Of a DNA stretch of 64,000 bases, positions 1 to 7,116 are shown piece by piece. The stretch lies in the NCBI RefSeq assembly GCF_004765795.1, contig NZ_SBIV01000005.1:186001-250000 (forward strand), in the 5' to 3' direction. Position numbers and translations under genes: made by a program. Source of the DNA: Halorussus marinus. Its GTDB lineage: Archaea; Halobacteriota; Halobacteria; Halobacteriales; Haladaptataceae. Within the stretch, counting starts at the first letter, position 1, and the number at the start of each line of letters is the position of its first letter. The notes beneath the pieces are model-generated. The model saw nothing but the letters and a program-made list of their open reading frames with translations. It had not been told where the DNA came from and made no database searches.

Positions 1-479
1 CCGGGCCCGACGCCGGTCTCGTTGGCGAACCCGCGTTCGAGTTCGACTACGTATCGGGCGTCGCCGTCGCTCCGGTACCGATCGAGTTCACCCTCGTCTT
101 CCGGCCCGGGCGTCGCGTGCTCGACGTTCAACACCGTGCCGTCGGGCGCGACGAAGATGATGTCGAGGGCGACGAGCGTGTTTTTCATCCAGAACGAACG
201 TCGGTCGGCGCCGTCGTAGACGAACACCATGCCGTGGTGGTCCGGGAGCGACTCTCGGTTCATGAGCCCCTCGCGGCGCTCTGGCTTCGTGGCGGCGACT
301 TCGAGGCTCACCGTGACGTTCCCGCGGTCGGTGACGAAGGTTCCGGTGACGTTGCCGCCGTCGGTCGTCGTGGCCTCGGGGAGCGACGCCTCGCCCCCGA
401 ACGACTCGCCGATCCCGAGACCCAGACAGCCTCCAAGCACCACGAGCGCTCCGAGCGCGATCGCGCCGAGCAGTCTCAT
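1..479 (-). CDS. DUF192 (UPF0127) lipoprotein, C-terminus cut by window edge
   Basis: The reading frame starts at an ATG at 479 and is still open at base 1, so the 3' end is missing. The first 20 residues form a hydrophobic signal ending in LGGC, a plausible lipobox, so the protein is probably anchored outside the membrane. The rest shows the DUF192 pattern: EGLMNRESLPDHHGMVFVY, then SFWMKNTLVALDIIFV, then LNVEHATPGP. The family is small and its biochemical role is not established. No upstream promoter stands out between it and the DUF456 gene at 517-993, which reads the same way, so the two may be cotranscribed. Family assignment is firm; function is not. Confidence 0.85.
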   Translation of the reverse strand, partial: MRLLGAIALGALVVLGGCLGLGIGESFGGEASLPEATTTDGGNVTGTFVTDRGNVTVSLEVAATKPERREGLMNRESLPDHHGMVFVYDGADRRSFWMKNTLVALDIIFVAPDGTVLNVEHATPGPEDEGELDRYRSDGDARYVVELERGFANETGVGP

Positions 480-516
480 ACCCACGAATTCGCCCGTGCG
501 ACCAAAAAACTGCACC

Positions 517-993
517 TCAAATCGCGACCAGCGCGAACCCGACGACCAGCGAGACGGTGACGAGCAGCTGGACCGCCGCGGAGCCGAGCACGCCCGCGGT
601 CGCGAACAGCCCGGCCCTGACGCTCCGGGTCGGCTCGCGAGTGCGGTAGAACTCGGCGAGAAACACCACGACGGTGACGCCGACGACGAGCCCCGCGGGG
701 CCGGCGACCACCGCGAGCGGGAGGCCGGCGACCGCGGCCAGCACGGTGGTCTTGGTCGAGGCGCCGCCCGCCTTCGCCGCGAACGCGCCGGCGAAGTGAT
801 CCGCGACCATCGCGCCGACGCCGACGAGCGTGAACGCGACCAGCGCGAGCGGGCCGGGTGTCGCGTACCCGGTCGACCACCAGTAGAGGTAGATTCCCAC
901 CAGCGATAGCCCCGCGCCGGGGACCATCGGGACGACGCTCCCGACCACGCCCGCGAGCAATAGCGCGACCGCCACGACGAGCAGGAAGTCCAT
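517..993 (-). CDS. DUF456 family integral membrane protein
   Basis: This 158-residue protein is almost entirely hydrophobic, with five to six likely membrane segments. The N-terminal pattern (VGSVVPMVPGAGLSLVGIYLYWW) followed by a Gly-rich second half (AKAGGASTKTTVLAAVAGL) matches DUF456, small membrane proteins rich in glycine-zipper helices and of unknown function. The ATG at 993 is the first start available. It lies upstream of the DUF192 gene on the same strand with a 37-base gap. The divergent ParA gene begins 160 bases away, so the two transcripts share the 994-1153 control region. Confidence 0.8.
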   Translation of the reverse strand: MDFLLVVAVALLLAGVVGSVVPMVPGAGLSLVGIYLYWWSTGYATPGPLALVAFTLVGVGAMVADHFAGAFAAKAGGASTKTTVLAAVAGLPLAVVAGPAGLVVGVTVVVFLAEFYRTREPTRSVRAGLFATAGVLGSAAVQLLVTVSLVVGFALVAI

Positions 994-1050
994 GGTGTCA
1001 CGTAGGGGGTGGCGACCGTTAGCGGTTCCGCAAAACCGCCATCAATCACG

Positions 1051-1074
1051 CATACGTTTGCGTTTTCGTTTACG
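1051..1074. repeat. Hexamer array A upstream of the ParA gene
   Basis: Four consecutive 6-bp units lie in exact register: CATACG, TTTGCG, TTTTCG, TTTACG. They are followed directly by a 7-bp direct repeat CTATCAG (1075-1081 and 1085-1091) with a 10-bp period, so its copies lie on the same face of the helix. The same hexamer family recurs at 1130-1151, 2508-2561 and 4988-5023 and was not noticed elsewhere in the window. The array is about 40 bp upstream of the ParA TATA-like element, a position suited to a bound protein or a centromere-like site. Confidence 0.75.
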
Positions 1075-1114
1075 CTATCAGAAACTATCAGCTTCCGCGG
1101 AGATGTCTGACGAA

Positions 1115-1151
1115 GGATTAAGTGAGGTGTTTGCGTTTGCGCAAACGCAAA
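1115..1151 (+). promoter_or_regulatory. ParA promoter with a perfect 22-bp palindrome over the start site
   Basis: A TATA-like element GGATTAAG lies at 1115-1122, which would put transcription start near 1145. Bases 1130-1151 form a perfect palindrome with 11-bp arms (TTTGCGTTTGC and its complement) made of the same hexamer as the neighbouring arrays. It ends two bases before the ATG at 1154, so the mRNA would be nearly leaderless and a protein bound here would block initiation. Autoregulation by the ParA operon's own DNA-binding component is the simplest reading. The palindrome is seen directly; its role is inferred. Confidence 0.7.
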
Positions 1152-1153
1152 TC

Positions 1154-2041
1154 ATGTCTCGGTCCATTCGCGCCTGTACCTTCCTCGACAAGGGCGGCAC
1201 CGGGAAGACGACCACGGCGGCCCACCTCGGGGTCGCGCTCGCCGAACGCGGCAAAGACGTGTTGCTCGTGGATCTCGCGGGCAAGCAGGGCGACCTCGTC
1301 AAGCACTTCGGCCGCTGGGCGGCGGTCGAAGACCAGATCGCCGCCGAGGACGACTGGCCGAACATCTCGACGGTGTTCCAGGACCAGTGGGACGCCATCG
1401 CCGAGAAACTGGGCGAGGCCGCGGTCGAGGATCTGATCCTCGACACCGAGGAGGGCGTGGACCTGATCCCGGCCCACCCGGGACTCGACAGCCTCGACGC
1501 CGAACTGGGCAACGTCGACGACGCACAGGACCGCTACTCCCGGTTCGACGCGTTCCTCGACGAGTACATCGAACCGCTGGGCTACGACGCGATCCTCATC
1601 GACCTGCCGGGGCTGACCAACAACGTCAGCTACAACGGCCTCTGGGCCGCCCGGAACGTGATCGTCCCGGTCGAGATGGGACCGTTCGAGTCCGAGCAGG
1701 CCGAGGCGCTCCGGGCGGACCTCGACAAGATCGCGACCAACTTCGACGTGGACGTCGACCTCGCGATGGTGCTCCCGAACAAGGTCGACAGCCGGACGAA
1801 ACTCGCCGAGGAGTACCTCGACGCGTTCGCCGAGGCCTACCCCGACGCGGTCGCGCCGGCCCACGTCCCGGTGAGCCAGGACATCCGGAACGCGGCCGAT
1901 CGGGGCCAGACGGCGTTCGCCCTCGACGAGCCCTCGACCACGGCCGAGCGTGCCCGCGAGGCGTTCCTCGAAAACGCCGACGCGCTTCTCGAGCGCCTCG
2001 ACGCCGAGCCCGCGGCGCCCGTCGGGGGTGAGCGCGCGTGA
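1154..2041 (+). CDS. ParA/MinD-type deviant Walker ATPase
   Basis: This 295-residue P-loop ATPase has the deviant Walker A box KGGTGKTT at residues 13-20, a Walker A' strand VLLVDLAG near 36-42 and a switch II motif IDLPG at 149-153, as in ParA, Soj and SegA. ParA proteins dimerise on ATP, bind DNA non-specifically and position plasmids, chromosomes or other cargo with a partner that stimulates hydrolysis. A longer frame reaches back to 992, but the ATG at 1154 follows the promoter palindrome and places the Walker box where ParA proteins have it. The gene overlaps the next by 4 nt (GTGA), so partner and ATPase are made together. Chromosomal partition, replicon maintenance and cargo positioning all remain possible. 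Confidence 0.9.
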   Translation: MSRSIRACTFLDKGGTGKTTTAAHLGVALAERGKDVLLVDLAGKQGDLVKHFGRWAAVEDQIAAEDDWPNISTVFQDQWDAIAEKLGEAAVEDLILDTEEGVDLIPAHPGLDSLDAELGNVDDAQDRYSRFDAFLDEYIEPLGYDAILIDLPGLTNNVSYNGLWAARNVIVPVEMGPFESEQAEALRADLDKIATNFDVDVDLAMVLPNKVDSRTKLAEEYLDAFAEAYPDAVAPAHVPVSQDIRNAADRGQTAFALDEPSTTAERAREAFLENADALLERLDAEPAAPVGGERA

Positions 2042-2424
2042 GCGACCCCGACCTCGAAGAGCTCCGCCAGCAGACCCAGCGCACCGACCGCCTCGACCAG
2101 TCGACGACCGTCGACGACGGCGATCTGGTCGAGGACCTCGTCGACGCGCTGGCGGCCATCGAGTCGGGCGAGCAGGCCAAGACGTTCGCGGCCCGCGACG
2201 AGTCGGTGACCGCGCTACTCACGATGCTGGCCGACCGCGAGGACGAACTCGCCGACGTCGGCACGTCGCTTCAGGAGGCGCTCGGCCGAGACGTCGACCC
2301 CGAGGCGCTCGATCGTAGCGAACTCGTCCGGCTCGCGGTCCGGCTCGGGCTCCGGGAGGCCGCCCCGGAGTACCTCGAACTGCTCGCCGACGCGTCGGCC
2401 GAACACGCCCGCCGCACCGTCTGA
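2038..2424 (+). CDS. Small partner protein of the ParA operon
   Basis: I do not recognise this 128-residue acidic protein as a named family. It starts at a GTG overlapping the ParA stop, the arrangement of ParA with ParB-, ParG- or SegB-type partners. The N-terminal half is charged and probably flexible (residues 1-35 rich in D, Q, T and R). The C-terminal half contains LDRSELVRLAVRLGL, which resembles the first helix of ribbon-helix-helix proteins (SRSELIREAL type). That would fit a dimeric binder of the adjacent hexamer arrays, but the expected preceding beta strand is not obvious. Position strongly implies function with ParA; the fold is conjecture. Confidence 0.7.
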   Translation: MSDPDLEELRQQTQRTDRLDQSTTVDDGDLVEDLVDALAAIESGEQAKTFAARDESVTALLTMLADREDELADVGTSLQEALGRDVDPEALDRSELVRLAVRLGLREAAPEYLELLADASAEHARRTV

Positions 2425-2507
2425 GTTCTCGACACCGTTCCCAGCCCCGCCCGCGCTCGTTTCTGATCGTCCGTCGGATCAACGCGCTTACAATCCGTCG
2501 CAACCAC

Positions 2508-2561
2508 TAAACGAAATCGTAAACGAGAACGCAAACACAAACGCAAACGCAAACGAAAATA
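2508..2561. repeat. Hexamer array C downstream of the ParA operon
   Basis: Eight 6-bp units follow one another without a gap from 2508 to 2555: TAAACG, AAATCG, TAAACG, AGAACG, CAAACA, CAAACG, CAAACG, CAAACG. An AAAATA flank ends at 2561. CAAACG is the complement-strand form of the TTTGCG unit upstream of ParA, so the two arrays face each other across the operon. The array lies some 20-70 bp upstream of a TATA-like GTAAATAC (2579-2586) that should serve the gene at 2634. Its length and regular phasing resemble centromere sites of plasmid partition systems more than a single operator. Confidence 0.8.
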
Positions 2562-2633
2562 ATTCTGGAAACGGATTCGTAAATACTGTTCCCCGCGATT
2601 AATAACCGATGACGGCGTATCGTTCGACGGCCG

Positions 2634-3020
2634 ATGACCGACGACCCGCCGAGCTTCGACATTCCTCGCCGCCCGGAGCGACGCTTCCCGCAGGAGGGCG
2701 GCGTCGAGTACGAGGGCGGGACGGTGTTTCAGCTCACGCCCGACGCCGAGCGCTCGAACGACGAGCTCGCGACGCTAGTCGAGCGGGTGCTGGGCGCCGA
2801 CCGGTACACGTACGGCGACTGGTTCGAGCTCCCCGCGCCGGTCTATCTGGTCCACGACGAGCGCCACGGGACGGCGTTCCGGGTCGTGGTCCGGTACGGC
2901 ACCGTGGAGTTTCACGTCCTGCCCGAGACGGCGTCGGCCGCCCTCGAAGCGCTCCACGGCCGGCTCCGGGACGCGAGCGACGTCGGCTGGCGGGTCGACT
3001 GCGAGACGTCGTCGGGCTGA
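2634..3020 (+). CDS. Uncharacterised haloarchaeal protein
   Basis: The product has 128 residues and no motif I can assign. It is globular and moderately acidic, with alternating beta-type segments (APVYLVHDERHGTAFRVVVRYGTVEFHVLPET) and a final helix. The ATG at 2634 follows the promoter at 2579-2586 by a normal distance; an ATG at 2609 is in another frame. The hexamer array at 2508-2561 lies just upstream of its promoter, so it may be controlled together with the ParA operon or belong to the same module. The winged-helix gene at 3064 follows after 43 bases on the same strand. Confidence 0.7.
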   Translation: MTDDPPSFDIPRRPERRFPQEGGVEYEGGTVFQLTPDAERSNDELATLVERVLGADRYTYGDWFELPAPVYLVHDERHGTAFRVVVRYGTVEFHVLPETASAALEALHGRLRDASDVGWRVDCETSSG

Positions 3021-3063
3021 CCTCGCGGTACCTTTTTGTCGGCTCCCCGGCTGCTCAAACGTA

Positions 3064-3735
3064 ATGAGCCTCCCGACCACCGACGACGACTGCCAGCTCC
3101 GGACGGTCGACACCGAGTCGAACATGTGGGACCTCGCCGAGGAGTCGGACGTGTCGACGGCGCGGCGGGCGTACCCGAGCGGCTGGCTCTGGCTGACCGG
3201 GCAGGGGACGGTCACCGCGCTGGTCGATGCCCTCGCTGGGGCCGACTCCGACGCCAGATACGGCACCGACGACCTCGCGTCGATGGCCGACTGCGACCCC
3301 GACGCGGTCGACGAGGCGGTCGAGTCGCTCATCTCGCTCGGCGTGCTGATCGCCGAGGAGGGGACCTACCGGGTCAACGACTGCGGCGTGGTGTTCGACG
3401 CGGTCCGGGCCCTCTCGTCGGCCGTCGAGTCGACCGGCGCCCCCGACGACGAGTCGGGCCTCCGATATCTCGCGGACCGCGACGCGGTCCGGGTGATGGT
3501 CGACGCCCTGCTCGGCGCGAGCCCGGACCAGACGCTCACGCAGGAGGACATCCACCGCCTGACCGGCGTCTCGCGGAAGGCGGTGTGGGTACACGTCGAG
3601 AAACTGGTCGACCTCACGGTACTGCGCGCGACCGGCGACGAGTACGAACTCGTCACGGACAGCACGGTGCTCCGTCGAGTTCAGGCGCTCGACGCCGCGG
3701 TGGTCGGCGCGGCGCTGGCGCCGTCACACCCCTAG
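3064..3735 (+). CDS. Protein with two winged-helix DNA-binding domains
   Basis: The 223-residue protein contains two predicted winged-helix modules. The first spans roughly residues 55-105 (YGTDDLASMADCDPDAVDEAVESLISLGVL, then a wing ending TYRV). The second spans roughly 145-205 (TLTQEDIHRLTGVSRKAVWVHVEKLVDLTVL). Tandem winged helices are typical of archaeal regulators and of some origin-binding proteins. No effector domain is seen. It ends tail-to-tail with the PadR gene, the two coding ends overlapping by 4 nt at 3732-3735. Its closeness to ParA, the hexamer arrays and an MCM-like protein makes it a second candidate binder of those arrays, which is inference. Confidence 0.75.
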   Translation: MSLPTTDDDCQLRTVDTESNMWDLAEESDVSTARRAYPSGWLWLTGQGTVTALVDALAGADSDARYGTDDLASMADCDPDAVDEAVESLISLGVLIAEEGTYRVNDCGVVFDAVRALSSAVESTGAPDDESGLRYLADRDAVRVMVDALLGASPDQTLTQEDIHRLTGVSRKAVWVHVEKLVDLTVLRATGDEYELVTDSTVLRRVQALDAAVVGAALAPSHP

Positions 3736-4034
3736 TGTTCCGCGGGCGCCTGCTGGCCGTCCGGATCGACGTACTGGGCTTCCCACTCGCGGCGGGCCTC
3801 GATCTCCCGGGTCCCCCGGCGGGTGAGCGTGTAGTAGTTGGTGCGGCGGTCGCGCTGGCCCTTCTCGACGAACCCCTTGTCGACTAACGTGTCGAGGTTC
3901 GGGTAGAGTCGGCCGTGGTGAATCTCCTTCTCGTAGTAGGTTTCGAGTTCGTCTTTGATCGCGAGCCCGTGCGGTTCGTCCAACCCCGCGATGACGTACA
4001 GCAGGTCGCGCTGGAACCCTGTGAGGTCGTACAT
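3732..4034 (-). CDS. PadR-family winged-helix regulator, copy 1
   Basis: This 100-residue protein has the PadR core: LTGFQRDLLYVIAG, then HGLAIKDELETYY, then the signature HGRLYPNLDTLVDKGFVEKG and a wing ending NYYTLT. It resembles the haloarchaeal PadR-like regulators of the RosR type, which respond to oxidative stress in Halobacterium; the target here is unknown. A frame extends upstream to 4118, but the ATG at 4034 gives the usual PadR length and matches the start of its close paralogue at 36914-37207, about 88 percent identical over the first 85 residues. A weak TATA-like AGTATTATG lies near 4070 on the minus strand. Confidence 0.88.
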   Translation of the reverse strand: MYDLTGFQRDLLYVIAGLDEPHGLAIKDELETYYEKEIHHGRLYPNLDTLVDKGFVEKGQRDRRTNYYTLTRRGTREIEARREWEAQYVDPDGQQAPAEH

Positions 4035-4136
4035 CGTTTCCCCTGCTACATGGAAGTCATCGAACCGACATAATACTGGTGGCCGTTTCGTTCCGCCGAA
4101 CGTGTCACGGCCGAACAACTCGAAAATCGCGGGACG

Positions 4137-4871
4137 CTATCGGCCCGGATCGGTTAAGCGTTCCATACTCACGGATTCGATCCAGACGTCGGCGACCGTC
4201 GAATCGCCCGACCGGTTCGCCCGAGGGATGCCGACGACCCGGACGGTCTCGCCCGTCGACACCGACCCGGCGAGATCGTGTTCGAGCAGTGCGGTCGTCG
4301 TCTCGTCGGGGCGGTCGGGATCGCGGAAGACGACCTCTTGGGCGTCGACGTACTCGCTTGCCTCCGGCGCGAACGAGAGGTAGCCGACCGAGTTACACCG
4401 CGGACACTTCTCGTGGGCGCGAAGCCGCCGGCCCGGTTGGGCGACGTGTTTGGTGACCGCCTCGCACTTGCCACATCGGAAGCCCGCCCGGATCACCTTG
4501 GGTCGGATCGGCGCCGTCTCGGCGACGATCCCCCGAAGCGTCCGGAGTTCGTTGAGGTGGTCGGCACCGAGGTCCGCGAGCGCGAGTTCGCTCTCGGCAG
4601 GGAGATCGGTGAGCCGCAGGTAGACATCTTCGAGGTCCCGGTTGTGGTCGTGGCCGGCCACGCGGCGGAGCGCCGCCTTCCCCGCGCACAACACCTCGTC
4701 GGGGTCGGCCAGCAGCGGCCGGACGAACTGGTAGTCGTGGCCCACACGGTCACAGCTCACCGACAGCGAGCGCCGGTCGGGGTACGCCGACACGAAGCGC
4801 CGCACGTCCGACCGGTCGCGGTACGCGTACTCGTACCACTTTTCGGTCAGGTCGCCGCTACGGGCTAACAT
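4137..4871 (-). CDS. Stand-alone MCM N-terminal-like zinc/OB protein without ATPase
   Basis: The 244-residue protein corresponds to the N-terminal half of the MCM replicative helicase. It has an alpha-helical start, then an OB-fold segment (GIVAETAPIRPKVIRAGFRC) carrying a C2-C2 zinc site (C133, C136, C156, C159), then the PEASEYVDAQEVVFRDPD strand and a last OB strand VSTGETVRVVGIPR. In MCM this region binds DNA and forms the double hexamer interface. No AAA+ domain follows, and the stop at 4137 is followed by intergenic sequence, so this is not a helicase. It could bind DNA at origins, modulate MCM, or be an independent regulator. The hexamer array at 4988-5023 lies about 117 bp upstream. 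Confidence 0.75.
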   Translation of the reverse strand: MLARSGDLTEKWYEYAYRDRSDVRRFVSAYPDRRSLSVSCDRVGHDYQFVRPLLADPDEVLCAGKAALRRVAGHDHNRDLEDVYLRLTDLPAESELALADLGADHLNELRTLRGIVAETAPIRPKVIRAGFRCGKCEAVTKHVAQPGRRLRAHEKCPRCNSVGYLSFAPEASEYVDAQEVVFRDPDRPDETTTALLEHDLAGSVSTGETVRVVGIPRANRSGDSTVADVWIESVSMERLTDPGR

Positions 4872-4987
4872 GAGAGGTCACACTCGCTTGGCGGTCTTTG
4901 TTACGCGCCACCTGTTCGGGCGCTCGCGGCGATAGCGCCGGCCTGAAGCCGGGGGCGCCGACGGAGACAGGCGTCCGACCGGACTCA

Positions 4988-5023
4988 TTTTCGTTTACGT
5001 ATACGTTTACGAAAACGCATCCG
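4988..5023. repeat. Hexamer array D between the MCM-like gene and the tRNA-binding-domain gene
   Basis: Six in-register 6-bp units occur here: TTTTCG, TTTACG, TATACG, TTTACG, AAAACG, CATCCG. The first three of these match units in array A by the ParA gene. The array is nearly palindromic about its centre but not perfectly so. It lies about 20 bp upstream of a TATA-like GCTTATCAC (near 5043-5051) serving the gene at 5074, and 117 bp from the divergent MCM-like gene. It is a fourth copy of the same site type 2.4 kb from the ParA operon. Confidence 0.72.
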
Positions 5024-5073
5024 TCTTCGGAATCGGTCTCGAAGCTTATCACGCCGACCGGCGTACGCCCGGT

Positions 5074-5397
5074 ATGGTCGAGAGTCCCTTCGACACCACG
5101 TTCCGGGTCGGCGAAGTGGTCGACGCCGAATCGTTCCCCGAGACGAACAAGCCCGAGATGGCGAAGCTCCGGATCGACCTCGGCGACGAGACGGTCGGGT
5201 CGGTCGCCCAGACGGGCTACAACTACGAGCCGGCCGACCTCGTCGGCCGGCAAGTGCTCTGTGCGACCGATCTGGGCTCGGTCCGGATCGCGGGGTTCGA
5301 ATCGGAGGTGCTGACCGTCGGCGTCCCCGACGCGGACGGCCACCCGGTGCTCGTCGGACCCGACGAGGCGGTTCCGGTCGGCGGGACGCTGTACTGA
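5074..5397 (+). CDS. CsaA-like tRNA-binding-domain (OB-fold) protein
   Basis: The 107-residue protein fits the tRNA_bind/EMAP domain as a single-domain CsaA-type protein. It opens with FRVGEVVDAESFPETNKPEMAKLRIDLG, continues with the conserved QTGYNYEPADLVGRQVLCATDL and ends with a loop VPDADGHPVLVGPDEAVPVGG. Homodimeric CsaA binds tRNA and was first described as an export-related chaperone; the archaeal role is uncertain. Length matches the family and the ATG at 5074 is preceded by a promoter that predicts a nearly leaderless transcript. It stands alone in transcription, with the hexamer array D in its upstream region. Confidence 0.85.
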   Translation: MVESPFDTTFRVGEVVDAESFPETNKPEMAKLRIDLGDETVGSVAQTGYNYEPADLVGRQVLCATDLGSVRIAGFESEVLTVGVPDADGHPVLVGPDEAVPVGGTLY

Positions 5398-5554
5398 CCT
5401 GTCACTCGCCGTAGGCGGGTCATCGGCGAGTCGGGAAGCGCGGCCGTGTGGCGAGCGACCGGCCAGTCGTCCCCGCCCGAACGTCGGCAATCGGGGTTAC
5501 GGGCCGGGTAGGACTCGCGTAACTCGGGGCGGGCCACCGCCACGCGGTGGGTGT

Positions 5555-6958
5555 TCACTCGGTCACGTCGTCGACGTCGCCCTCGCTCGCGCCGGCCTCT
5601 TGGGCCCAGACCGTCTTCGCGTTGACGAACTCCCGGATGCCGTGTCGGGAGAGCTCTCGACCGTACCCCGAGTCGCCCACGCCGCCGAACGGGAGCCGCG
5701 GGTCCGACTTGACCAGTTCGTTGACGAACGTCATCCCGGCTTCGAGGCGGTGGGCGACCCGCTTGCCCCGGTCGAGGTCGTCGGTCCAGACCGAGGCCCC
5801 GAGCCCGAGGTGGTGATCGTTGGCGAGTTCGACCGCCTCGTCCTCGTCGGCGACCTCGAACACCGCCGCCGCCGGGCCGAACACCTCCTCGGTCGCGGCC
5901 GGCGAGTCGCGGGGGACCTCGGTCAGCACGGTCGGCGGGTAGTAGAACCCCTCGCGGTCGAGCGGCTCGCCCCCCAGCTCGAGGGTCGCGCCCGCCTCGA
6001 CGGTGGCTTCGACCTGCTCGTGGACGCCCGCCATGAGGTCCTCGCGGGCCTGGGGCCCGAGGTCGGTGTCCTCGTCGGTCGGGTCGCCGACCGTCAGCGA
6101 CTCCATCTCGTCGACGAACCGGTCGACGAACTCGTCGTAGACGTCTGCGTGGACGACGAATCGCTTGGCCGCGATACACGACTGGCCCCCGTTGATGGTC
6201 CGGGCGACCGCGGCGGTCTCGGCCGCCCGATCGAGGTCGGCGTCCTCCAGCACGACGAACGGGTCCGAGCCGCCGAGTTCGAGCACCGACTTCTTGAGGT
6301 CCGCACCCGCGGTCTCGGCCACCGATCGGCCCGCGGCGGCGCTCCCGGTCAGCGTCACCGCGACCACGCGGTCGTCCTCGATCACGCCCTCGGCGCGCTC
6401 GGAGTCGACGAGCAACGACTGAAAGACCCCCGCGGGGTAGCCCGCTTTCTCGAACACGTCCTGGATCGCCTCGGCACACCCCGGCACGTTCGAGGCGTGC
6501 TTGAGCAGGCCGACGTTGCCCGCGGTGAGGTGGGGCGCGGCGAACCGGAACACCTGCCAGAACGGAAAGTTCCACGGCATCACCGCCAGAATCGGTCCCA
6601 GCGGCTCGTAGGAGACGTACGTCTCGGCGAACGGCTCGCTCCCCAGCCGCTCGTCTTGGAGGTGTTCGGCCGCGCGCTCGGCGTAGTAGTCACAGACCCA
6701 CGCGCACTTCTGGACCTCCGACCGGGCCGACGCGACGGGCTTTCCCATCTCGGTGGTCATCAGTTCGGCGTACTCGTCGACGTTCTCCCGGAGCACCTCG
6801 CCGGCGGCCGCGAGCAACTGCTGGCGCTCGCCGATCGGGACGGTCCGCCACTCCGCGAACGTCTCGACCGCGCGATCGAGGGCATCGTCAACGGCCTCGG
6901 CGTCGTCGTTCGCGACCGGGTCGAGCGCCTCGCCGGTCGCGGGGTTGATTCTGTCCAT
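5555..6958 (-). CDS. NAD(P)-dependent aldehyde dehydrogenase, succinate-semialdehyde type
   Basis: This is a 467-residue aldehyde dehydrogenase. It carries the cofactor-binding MPWNFPFWQ (N130), K153, the general base E227 in LELGGSDPF and the catalytic C261 in NGGQSCIAAKR. The subgroup features (TTEMGKP, ASARSEVQK, GGVGDSGYGRELSRHGIREFVN) resemble the YneI/GabD-like succinate semialdehyde dehydrogenases, so oxidation of succinate semialdehyde to succinate is the likeliest reaction, though other short aldehydes cannot be excluded. The frame runs back to 7099, but the ATG at 6958 (MDRINPATGE) fits the family start; the extension is low-complexity. It is a single transcription unit divergent from the permease at 7117. 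Confidence 0.88.
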   Translation of the reverse strand: MDRINPATGEALDPVANDDAEAVDDALDRAVETFAEWRTVPIGERQQLLAAAGEVLRENVDEYAELMTTEMGKPVASARSEVQKCAWVCDYYAERAAEHLQDERLGSEPFAETYVSYEPLGPILAVMPWNFPFWQVFRFAAPHLTAGNVGLLKHASNVPGCAEAIQDVFEKAGYPAGVFQSLLVDSERAEGVIEDDRVVAVTLTGSAAAGRSVAETAGADLKKSVLELGGSDPFVVLEDADLDRAAETAAVARTINGGQSCIAAKRFVVHADVYDEFVDRFVDEMESLTVGDPTDEDTDLGPQAREDLMAGVHEQVEATVEAGATLELGGEPLDREGFYYPPTVLTEVPRDSPAATEEVFGPAAAVFEVADEDEAVELANDHHLGLGASVWTDDLDRGKRVAHRLEAGMTFVNELVKSDPRLPFGGVGDSGYGRELSRHGIREFVNAKTVWAQEAGASEGDVDDVTE

Positions 6959-7116
6959 GAGCCACGGTGGTACGCCTCCCGCCGGCTTGTAGCTTCGGGG
7001 CGGGACGCCGACAAACCCCGCCGAGGGCGCCCGAACGACCCCGGTAACGACGCGTTTCGGCTCGTGGGTTTTTGTCGCTGGACGCGGTACTCCGGCCAAC
7101 GGGGACGGGGACGTAG

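Noticed and set aside
2508..2561. Tandem repeats as a CRISPR array
   Set aside because: Units are 6 bp with no spacers, and no cas genes are present in the window.
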